A stretch of DNA of 64,000 nucleotides from Nostoc sp. PCC 7524 (lineage in GTDB: Bacteria > Cyanobacteriota > Cyanobacteriia > Cyanobacteriales > Nostocaceae), in NCBI RefSeq assembly GCF_000316645.1, contig NC_019684.1:4183501-4247500 (forward strand), given 5' to 3'. Within the stretch, counting starts at the first letter, position 1; the number at the start of each line of letters is the position of its first letter. The notes beneath the pieces are model-generated. The model was given only the letters and a program-made list of their open reading frames with translations, had not been told where the DNA came from and did no database searches. Shown piece by piece: positions 57,656-64,000 of the stretch. The position numbers were made by a program, and so were the translations under genes.

Positions 57656-57680
57656 GCCCGTTGATTCTAAATCATCGGGC
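57656..57680. terminator. hairpin between convergent P450 and LOG-like genes
   Basis: GCCCG and CGGGC arms with an internal TGAT/ATCA pairing and one mismatch, followed by TATTTGCTTTTATATTTT. It could serve either gene but fits the P450 best. Confidence 0.55.
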
Positions 57681-57702
57681 ATATTTGCTTTTATATTTTA
57701 AC

Positions 57703-58194
57703 TTACCCTGAAATAAGAGTTTTAACAGTAGCGATCGCATCCCCTACACTCTCAACAATATAAACATTTTCTGGTGATAATCTCTGAAAGAAAATCTGGC
57801 TTTCTATGTCATCATTGAGCAAAATTATTGGCTTATTTGCTTTCACTGCCAAAGCAATTTCAGATGCAGTTCCCGCACCCATACCACAGGCAATCACTAC
57901 ATCACTAGAGAGAACATTAATATTATTACGAGCGTTCCCCATATCTGTAAAAATTGCAATATCAACCGCTTCAGAAATCCCATCTTGTTGATATCTGGGG
58001 AGAATACCTAAAGTTAAACCATTAGCAGATTTTGCTCCCTTACTGGCTGCATCCATCACTCCTACATTTCTACCACCAGTTAACAAAATCCATCCTTCTT
58101 GAGCAATTAATTGCCCTAATTCATAAGCATTTTGGCTATCATAATTTGTTGCTCCTTCACCAGCACCCATTACTCCAATTACAGTTTTTTTCAT
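57703..58194 (-). CDS. TIGR00725 family (LOG-like) protein
   Basis: A 163-residue SLOG-type Rossmann protein with GVMGAGEG, LLTGGRNVGVMDAASKGA and ACGMGAGTASEIALAV, the glycine-rich nucleotide-binding pattern and GTxxE turn of the lonely-guy/lysine decarboxylase-like group. Members probably bind a nucleotide; whether it has phosphoribohydrolase activity is unknown. Confidence 0.85.
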   Translation of the reverse strand: MKKTVIGVMGAGEGATNYDSQNAYELGQLIAQEGWILLTGGRNVGVMDAASKGAKSANGLTLGILPRYQQDGISEAVDIAIFTDMGNARNNINVLSSDVVIACGMGAGTASEIALAVKANKPIILLNDDIESQIFFQRLSPENVYIVESVGDAIATVKTLISG

Positions 58195-58284
58195 TATGTT
58201 TTTTAAGTGGGGAGTGGGGGGATGAGGAAGATGAGGGGAATAAATAACTCTTGCTCGCTGCTCCCTGCCCCTTGCCTTTCTTAA

Positions 58285-58887
58285 TTACCATGTCTCAGCC
58301 CAATAGACAATTTCCGAGCTTGAACTGTCAATGGCTACGCCGTAGCTATCTCCATGATTCCACTTAAAGCCGGGTTGACCTTTATCTTCAGCATTTAATA
58401 CTAATATTTCATAGGAAGGCGGAAAAGCTACTGCCCCATCTGAATTACTGGTATAAAAAAAAGTGGTTGGTACACCCTTGGGTAAATTCACATGGTCGTT
58501 AGTGTCACCGCCTCGGTATTGGCGTTTAGCTACTTGTCTGTATTGCGTCAGTAATTGTTGAATCTGTTCCGGGGACTTTTTCAGCCTGGCCTGAAAGAAA
58601 CTACCACCTTGCATAACTCCTGGAGAGTAAGCGATACGAACTATTTCACCATCAATAGAAGTCTCAGAGGGAAAGTGTGTAATTTCGTCATGACTAGACC
58701 AGAGTTGGTTACGAATTTCTTCGTAGCGTGAGGTATCAGTAATTATCTGGGGTTGACTGCTGCTACTAACAGCTTTTCTGAGAAAGTAACTTCCCCCGAC
58801 AACACCAACACCGCCCAGGGAGAATAAAACTATCATGGTGAATTTAACTAAGTGCGATCGCTTCATAGAGTTGGGTAGCTCTAACAT
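58285..58887 (-). CDS. hypothetical membrane-anchored protein
   Basis: A 200-residue protein with one N-terminal membrane helix (FTMIVLFSLGGVGVVGGSYFL) and a soluble domain with SYEILVLNAEDKGQP and SYGVAIDSSSSEIVYWAETW. It may start at ATG 58866 instead. I do not recognise a family. It stands alone between repeat-filled gaps. Confidence 0.7.
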   Translation of the reverse strand: MLELPNSMKRSHLVKFTMIVLFSLGGVGVVGGSYFLRKAVSSSSQPQIITDTSRYEEIRNQLWSSHDEITHFPSETSIDGEIVRIAYSPGVMQGGSFFQARLKKSPEQIQQLLTQYRQVAKRQYRGGDTNDHVNLPKGVPTTFFYTSNSDGAVAFPPSYEILVLNAEDKGQPGFKWNHGDSYGVAIDSSSSEIVYWAETW

Positions 58888-59199
58888 CTATAGCTATATA
58901 CCCAACTACTAAACTAAATTCGTAATCTTTCGGAGATGTCTGTGAATATATTGATAAAAACTTTGTCTAACTGAGGAAAATACGGCTAAATTGTAAAATC
59001 CTGATGAAGATTGCTAAAGGCTATCTAGTAGAAACTACGGTGGTAGAGGCAGGGGAGCAGGAGAGCAGAGGAGAGATTTTCTTTCCCAATCCCCAGTCCC
59101 CAATCCCCAATCCCCAATCCCCAATTTTGCAACTATGTACCAGAGATCCGGTAATGTAGTATCTACACTACTTACTACTTAAAGCCACTAGCTGCAACC
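58888..59199. other. intergenic region with STRR
   Basis: 312 bases without a gene. It includes a G-rich run (59045-59075), CCCCAGT/CCCCAAT heptamers (about 59090-59124), and GTACCAGAGATCCGGTAATGTA shortly before the serC start. Confidence 0.6.
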
Positions 59200-60378
59200 A
59201 TGTCAGAGCATCTTACGCCCCCAACTAATAAGCCTCAAGTTCCTCATTTTTCTTCCGGCCCTTGTGCAAAACGCCCTGGTTGGTCGGTTGCTAATTTGCA
59301 AAACGCCTGTGTAGGTCGTTCCCATCGCTCTGAAGATGGTAAAGCCAAATTAGGAGAAGCTATTGAACGTTCTAAACAAATTCTCGGTATTCCTGCTGAT
59401 TATCGTTTAGGTATCGTTCCAGCTTCTGATACTGGTGCTGTCGAAATGGCATTATGGTCACTGCTGGGACAAAGACCCCTGGATATTTTGGCCTGGGAAA
59501 GTTTTGGTCAAGAATGGGTCAAAGATGTTGTAGATGAGTTGAAATTGTCTGATGTGCGTTTGATGAAAGCGCCCTATGGCAGTTTGCCCAATTTAGAAGA
59601 AGTTGATTTTAGCCATGATGTGGTGTTTTTGTGGAATGGCACAACTTCCGGTGTAAGAGTCCCCAATGGTGACTGGATTAAGGACGATCGCCAAGGATTG
59701 ACTATCTGTGATGCTACATCAGCTGTGTTTGCAATGGATATCCCTTGGGAAAAAATTGATGTCCTCACCTACTCTTGGCAAAAAGTCTTGGGTGGTGAAG
59801 CACAGCATGGTGTGATTGTTCTCTCACCCCGCGCCGTGGAACGTCTGGAAAGCTATCAACCAGCTTGGCCAATACCTAAAATCTTCCGTCTCTCACAAAA
59901 AGGTAAGCTCATTGAAGGTATTTTTAAGGGCGATACTATCAACACCCCATCCATGTTGTGTGTAGAAGATGCCCTGGATGCTTTAATTTGGGCAGAAAGT
60001 ATTGGTGGGCTGTCTGGCTTAATTAATCGCAGTGAAGCTAACCTAGCAGCAATTACTAAGTGGGTTGAGCAAAGCAGTTGGGCAGACTTTTTGGCAGAAA
60101 GACCAGAAACTCGCTCTTGTACCTCAATTTGCTTAAAAATTGTCGATGCCGGTTTTGCTAGCCTCAGTCCAGAAGATCAGGCTAAATTCGCTAAGAAAAT
60201 GGCGAAACTGTTGGAAAAACAACAGGTAGCTTACGATATCGCTCCCTACCGTGCTGCACCCCCCGGACTGCGAATTTGGGGAGGTGCGACAGTAGAAACT
60301 GCAAATATTGAGGCTTTACTGCCTTGGTTAGATTGGGCATACGCCACAGTTAAAACTGAGTTTGCGGCTGTGGCTTGA
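59200..60378 (+). CDS. serC: phosphoserine aminotransferase
   Basis: Makes phosphoserine from phosphohydroxypyruvate and glutamate in serine synthesis. The 392-residue protein opens [12 protein letters not shown], has [41 protein letters not shown] and the PLP-lysine segment [10 protein letters not shown]. It belongs to the branch found in cyanobacteria and alpha-proteobacteria (like TIGR01365), not the E. coli branch. Confidence 0.92.
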   Translation: MSEHLTPPTNKPQVPHFSSGPCAKRPGWSVANLQNACVGRSHRSEDGKAKLGEAIERSKQILGIPADYRLGIVPASDTGAVEMALWSLLGQRPLDILAWESFGQEWVKDVVDELKLSDVRLMKAPYGSLPNLEEVDFSHDVVFLWNGTTSGVRVPNGDWIKDDRQGLTICDATSAVFAMDIPWEKIDVLTYSWQKVLGGEAQHGVIVLSPRAVERLESYQPAWPIPKIFRLSQKGKLIEGIFKGDTINTPSMLCVEDALDALIWAESIGGLSGLINRSEANLAAITKWVEQSSWADFLAERPETRSCTSICLKIVDAGFASLSPEDQAKFAKKMAKLLEKQQVAYDIAPYRAAPPGLRIWGGATVETANIEALLPWLDWAYATVKTEFAAVA

Positions 60379-60480
60379 GGATTGGGGATTGGGGATTGGG
60401 GATTGGGGATTGGGGACTGGGGACTGGGGACTGGGGACTGAGAAAAATCTCCCCTGCTCCCTTACTCCCCTACTCCCCTG
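60379..60480. repeat. STRR tract (GGGGATT then GGGGACT, CTCCCCTA)
   Basis: About ten heptamers lie directly after the serC stop, then C-rich heptamers to 60480. Confidence 0.8.
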
Positions 60481-60527
60481 GTCCGAGTAACCTGCCAAAT
60501 AGCAAAATGCGATCGCCCAATAATGTC

Positions 60528-61787
60528 CTAACGCTTTGCTAGTTCTGGTGTTCGTCCTTTCAAGCCAATCATTAATTTGAGCATGAATATTTTCAACACA
60601 GGTACACGCCCTAAAAACCATAAACCTAAGCGACGCACTAGCACTACAGGTAGGAATTGATTAGAAAACATCCGATCTAACAAGTCGGTGAACCCTAAAA
60701 TCGTTAGGTTCTCGCGCTTGCGCCAACTTTCATAGCGTTTGAGTACCTGGAGTTTCCCAATATCTTCACCTGCTTGATGGGCGGTTTGAATGATTTGCGC
60801 CAAGGCTGCTGCATCTCGAATGCCCAAGTTTAAACCTTGTCCACCGACGGGATGACAATTGTGGGCGGCATCTCCCAGCAATGCCAAGCGGTGTAGGGCA
60901 TAACGATCGCTTTGCATGAGTTGTACCGGAAAAATAAAGCGATCGCCTAGCAATTCCAACTTACCCATTTGATTACCGTAGCGGCGGGTGAGTTCTTCTA
61001 AAAATTGCTCGTCATTTAAAGCACACAAGGCTTTGGCTTCCTCGTGGGGAGCTGTCCAAACGATGCGGCAACGGTTTCCCGGTAAAGGTAAAATCGCAAA
61101 GGGGCCACTCGTCCAAAATCTTTCGTAGGCGGTGTCGTTGTGAGGTTTTTCCGGTTTGACGAAGGCGACAATACAAGACTGCCAATATTTCCAGCCGTGA
61201 GTTTTAATTCCAGCCGCTTGGCGAATAGGCGATCGCGATCCATCGGCGGCTACAACTAACTTACTTCGCACTACATTAATTTGCCCGGCAATGTTGATTT
61301 CTATTACTGCTTCCTTTTGTTGATACTGTATATTTACCACTTCTGCCGGACACAGATAAGACACATTCGGGCAATTGTGGACAAACTCCTGCAAAGGTTG
61401 CAATAAAGCTTGATGTTCTGCCACATAACCCAACTCTGGTGTCCCTAAATCGCTGGTTTGAAATTCCACCACATCAGGATAATCGGCATCAGATAGGCGG
61501 ACTTGGCGGTATTTTGCAATCTGGGGTAATATCTTATCCCAAATGCCAATGCCTTGGTAAATAAGGGCTGAGAGCATATGCACTGCGTAGGCTTGCCCTT
61601 TGGAGACTGCGGCTGATGTCACTTTAGCTTCAATCAGCAGCACACTCAAGCCCGAATCTTTTAAAGCGGCGGCGAGAGTTAACCCAACAATTCCACCGCC
61701 GACAATTACCAAATCATAATCATATCCCCGCAATTCTGGCGGTGTCGGTTGGGGGGAAATAGTTTGATTAAGCTGCTTTAGCGCCAT
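60528..61787 (-). CDS. UbiH/Coq6-family FAD-dependent hydroxylase
   Basis: A 419-residue flavin monooxygenase. The FAD-binding VIVGGGIVGLTLAAAL, the VVAADGSRSPIRQ (DG motif) and LLGDAAHNCHPVGGQGLNLG (GD motif) are all intact. Related enzymes hydroxylate the ring of ubiquinone precursors; in cyanobacteria the role is open and could be plastoquinone-like lipids or salvage. It lies 3 kb from the Coq4/P450 cluster on the other strand. Confidence 0.9.
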   Translation of the reverse strand: MALKQLNQTISPQPTPPELRGYDYDLVIVGGGIVGLTLAAALKDSGLSVLLIEAKVTSAAVSKGQAYAVHMLSALIYQGIGIWDKILPQIAKYRQVRLSDADYPDVVEFQTSDLGTPELGYVAEHQALLQPLQEFVHNCPNVSYLCPAEVVNIQYQQKEAVIEINIAGQINVVRSKLVVAADGSRSPIRQAAGIKTHGWKYWQSCIVAFVKPEKPHNDTAYERFWTSGPFAILPLPGNRCRIVWTAPHEEAKALCALNDEQFLEELTRRYGNQMGKLELLGDRFIFPVQLMQSDRYALHRLALLGDAAHNCHPVGGQGLNLGIRDAAALAQIIQTAHQAGEDIGKLQVLKRYESWRKRENLTILGFTDLLDRMFSNQFLPVVLVRRLGLWFLGRVPVLKIFMLKLMIGLKGRTPELAKR

Positions 61788-61930
61788 TGTTACGAGAAAT
61801 TAAGCCATGATAGTTCTTATTGTGACGCGATCGCCCCATCTAGGGCAAGTTGAATGAAGTAAGAAGGCGATCGCGTTTCTAGATTAAAATCTCTCTTAAG
61901 CACCCCAGGAAAAAATTTCTGAATCAACCG

Positions 61931-62770
61931 GTGAAAACTGACACCCTGTTTTATAGCCTCTTCCAAGCCTTTCCCAAAATATTTTTTGAATTAATTGGGC
62001 AGCCTGAAACTGATGCTAATACCTATCAATTCACCTCCATTGAACTGAAACAACAAGCATTTCGTCTTGATGGCGTATTTCTACCGACAGCCGCTCATGT
62101 AAACCAATCAATTTACTTTCTGGAAGTGCAGTTTCAGAAAGATGAAGCTTTCTATCATCGCGTGTTTGCAGAAATATTCCTTTATTTATACCAATATCAA
62201 CCTGCAAATGACTGGCGTGCAGTTCTTATCTTTCCTCGCCGCAGTCTAGAACCCCAAGAATCTAAAGCGTATAGTTTATTACTTAACAGTCCCTTAGTGC
62301 AGCGTGTCTATCTAAACGAATTAAGTGAAAGCGACAATACTTCAGTAGGAGTTGGTATTGTGCAGCTTATTGTGGAAAGCGAACGTAAAACAGCCACAAA
62401 AGCTAGACAGTTAATTGAGCAAACGCAACAGCAATTAACAGACCCACTTACCCAAAAAGAAATTATAGAATTTATTGAGACTGTAGTGATTTATAAATTT
62501 CCTCAACTTAGCCGCGAGGAGGTGGAAGCTATGTTAGGGTTAGATGCCATTAGAAACACCAAAGTTTATCAAGAAGCCAAAGAGGAGGGCAAACTTGAAG
62601 GCAAGCTTGAAGGCAAACTTGAAGGCAAACTTGAAGGCAAGCTTGAAGCAATTCCTGGGTTTTTAAGACTGGGATTGAGTTTGGAGCAAATTGCCGAGGC
62701 TATGGGATTAGATGTGGAGTTGGTAAGACAAGCCTCAGCAGAACAATCTTCCAATGGGCTTGATGTATAA
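61931..62770 (+). CDS. Rpn/DUF2887 family nuclease-like protein
   Basis: A 279-residue protein of a cyanobacterium-rich family with a PD-(D/E)XK-like core: FRLDGVFLPT and FLEVQFQKDEAFYHRVFAEI carry the Asp and Glu, but Gln replaces the usual Lys of EXK, as is common in DUF2887. It starts at GTG 61931. After the core, five GKLE units (about residues 220-239) are encoded by a 12-bp tandem repeat, then a helical GLSLEQIAEAMGLDVELV segment. Such genes are multicopy and often behave as mobile. Confidence 0.82.
   Translation: MKTDTLFYSLFQAFPKIFFELIGQPETDANTYQFTSIELKQQAFRLDGVFLPTAAHVNQSIYFLEVQFQKDEAFYHRVFAEIFLYLYQYQPANDWRAVLIFPRRSLEPQESKAYSLLLNSPLVQRVYLNELSESDNTSVGVGIVQLIVESERKTATKARQLIEQTQQQLTDPLTQKEIIEFIETVVIYKFPQLSREEVEAMLGLDAIRNTKVYQEAKEEGKLEGKLEGKLEGKLEGKLEAIPGFLRLGLSLEQIAEAMGLDVELVRQASAEQSSNGLDV
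62588..62648. repeat. 12-bp tandem repeat coding for GKLE units
   Basis: GGCAAACTTGAA/GGCAAGCTTGAA repeats five times in frame in the DUF2887 gene. Confidence 0.9.
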
Positions 62771-62958
62771 ATTTGATTTGTGAAAATCAAGATGCTAAAA
62801 GCCAAATTTTTTCAAAAAACTGGCTTTTATTTTGTTTTTGTCCCCATGAGGGGACAGAACATTTATAGTAAATTCAAGGGTTTAAGACCCCTACATCTAC
62901 ACGTAGTATCAGTTGAGTTGGGGTTTAAATCCCCGACTCCAAGTGTCTTTAATTTTAA

Positions 62959-63040
62959 AGTAATAAGTAATAAGTAATAAGTAATGGGTATTACTCATTA
63001 CTCATTACTCATTACTCACTACTCATTACTCACTACTTAT
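62959..63040. repeat. AGTAATA/ATTACTC inverted heptamer array
   Basis: AAGTAAT heptamers (62959-62984) meet ATTACTC heptamers (62990-63036) head to head, giving a potential hairpin of about 25 pairs. It lies just downstream of the YebC gene stop. Confidence 0.75.
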
Positions 63041-63050
63041 TTATGTACAC

Positions 63051-63806
63051 TTATACAACACTCACAGCTAATAACTGCTCTGACATATCAAAGTTAGATG
63101 TAACATTCTGCACATCATCGAGACTTTCTAGGGTATCAATTAACTTGAGGAGCGATCGCGCCTGATCTGCATCTGTCACTTCGACATTGTTACTAGGAAT
63201 CCAGCGTAATTCCGCATCACTGACTTGAAAGCCTTGCTCTTTTAAGGTTTGGTTGAGGGTTTCTAAATTAGCAACTTCCGTCAACACCTCCGCCGTTTCA
63301 TCTTCCGTCATCTCATAGGATTCCGCGCCACCTTCTAAGGATGCTTCTAAAAGCTGGTCTTCATCTACTACACTTTGAACAACGCACACACCTTTTTGAT
63401 CAAACATCCAGCTTACACAGCCAGTTTCACCCAAGTTACCACCATTTTTACTAAATGCTGCTCGCAAATCAGCCGCAGTCCGATTACGGTTATCAGTGAG
63501 AGCTTCAATTAAAATTGCTACACCACCAGGCCCGTAACCTTCATAGCGAATTTCTTCCAAAATGGCATTATCACTAAAAGTACCTGCACCTTTAGCGATC
63601 GCCCTTTCAATGTTGTCATTAGGAATACCCGCAGCTTTGGCTTTTTCTATAGCTGTACGTAGTTGAAAATTCCCGACTGGATCTGGGATGCCATTTCTCG
63701 CAGCCACAATAATGGCTCTAGACAATTGGGTAAAGGTTTTACCCTTTTTGGCATCAACTACTGCCTTTTGGCGTTTAATATTTGCCCATTTACTATGACC
63801 TGCCAT
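63051..63806 (-). CDS. yebC: YebC/TACO1 family protein
   Basis: A 251-residue protein starting [23 protein letters not shown], with [18 protein letters not shown] and [19 protein letters not shown]. YebC proteins act as transcription regulators or, as shown recently, help ribosomes through proline-rich sequences. It stands alone. Confidence 0.96.
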   Translation of the reverse strand: MAGHSKWANIKRQKAVVDAKKGKTFTQLSRAIIVAARNGIPDPVGNFQLRTAIEKAKAAGIPNDNIERAIAKGAGTFSDNAILEEIRYEGYGPGGVAILIEALTDNRNRTAADLRAAFSKNGGNLGETGCVSWMFDQKGVCVVQSVVDEDQLLEASLEGGAESYEMTEDETAEVLTEVANLETLNQTLKEQGFQVSDAELRWIPSNNVEVTDADQARSLLKLIDTLESLDDVQNVTSNFDMSEQLLAVSVV

Positions 63807-63879
63807 AATTTGAATGATTTATGCTCTCTCCACAGATTAGGATATACATAGCTTCTGCCCAGATGCAAAGGGAAGATTG

Positions 63880-63960
63880 GGGATTGGGGGCTGGGGATTA
63901 GGTATTAGCTAAGAAGATTAGCCTTTAGGGTGTTGGGTTTTGTCCCCGTTTAGGCGTAGT
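63880..63960. repeat. STRR remnant at the right edge
   Basis: GGGGATTGGGGGCTGGGGATT near 63882-63900, followed by a GTTTAGGCGTAGTCTCTC dispersed element. No gene is seen from 63807 to the window end. Confidence 0.6.
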
Positions 63961-64000
63961 CTCTCTGTAGAGAATTATCAATTCGTCAGAACTCAGACAG

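Noticed and set aside
61931..62770. true insertion sequence transposase
   Set aside because: The family is a PD-(D/E)XK-like nuclease relative, and no terminal inverted repeats or target duplications were seen around it.
62780..62977. 65-codon open frame after the DUF2887 gene
   Set aside because: No family, weak start, and the sequence contains palindromic GTCCCC...GGGGAC and GGGGTTTAAATCCCC repeat pieces.

Overview
The window reads as a chromosomal segment of a filamentous, heterocyst-type cyanobacterium of the Nostoc/Anabaena/Trichormus group. The basis is the very frequent GCGATCGC palindrome (HIP1), heptanucleotide short tandem repeats (CCCCAAT, CCCCAGT, ACTCCCT and similar) in many intergenic gaps, and cyanobacterial marker genes: PipX with PipY, SepF, tocopherol cyclase, a CYP110-type P450, an NdhK paralogue, an HCF164/TxlA-type thioredoxin and a Sll0314-type TPR protein. 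The species is inferred; no database was available. Most of the window is ordinary housekeeping DNA with no plasmid, phage or insertion sequence genes.

Layout. 0-5 kb: heme oxygenase and oxygen-independent coproporphyrinogen oxidase (a low-oxygen tetrapyrrole pair), a GlsB-type membrane protein, a manganese catalase and a DUF3891 protein. 5.2-5.6 kb: two tandem small RNA genes resembling the Yfr2 family. 5.6-11.7 kb: purH, an Eis-like acetyltransferase, an EamA transporter and a secreted DUF1400 hydrolase. 11.7-16.7 kb: AT-rich, gene-poor DNA around a Wzc-type polysaccharide kinase, holding miniature inverted-repeat elements and a five-unit tandem array that looks like repeated small RNA genes on the minus strand. 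16.7-19.7 kb: a DnaJ-TPR protein, tocopherol cyclase, tRNA-Arg(CCU), YdcF and DUF2288. 19.8-24.9 kb: an AI-2E family protein and the lipid-initiation group plsX-fabH-fabD-plsC. 25-32.6 kb: pepA, an ECF-type ATPase, a TPR protein, DUF3531, a Nudix protein and a Ski2-like helicase. 32.7-35.6 kb: pipX-pipY-sepF-proC. 36-41 kb: a chorismate-binding enzyme, EcfT, Der and a phosphoesterase. 41.5-46 kb: redox and metal genes (Rieske oxygenase, HMA protein, TxlA-like thioredoxin, b-type cytochrome with two small membrane proteins). 46.5-52.2 kb: an M15 peptidase, coaE and a 1232-residue STAND/WD40 protein. 52.4-57.6 kb: the most unusual block, an NdhK paralogue, two Coq4-type proteins, a SAM methyltransferase and a P450 in one direction. 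57.7-64 kb: a LOG-like protein, a hypothetical protein, SerC, a UbiH-type hydroxylase, a DUF2887 nuclease-like protein and YebC.

The best candidates for an undescribed system are the NdhK/Coq4/methyltransferase/Coq4/P450 cluster (52.7-57.6 kb), which looks like a quinone or prenyl-lipid modifying pathway in a lineage that does not make ubiquinone, and the tandem small RNA array at 15.6-16.4 kb. A further theme is low-complexity and dispersed repeats entering genes: a Pro/Ser tract in the chorismate-binding enzyme, a linker in the STAND protein, the NdhK-like C-terminus and a GKLE array in the DUF2887 protein.
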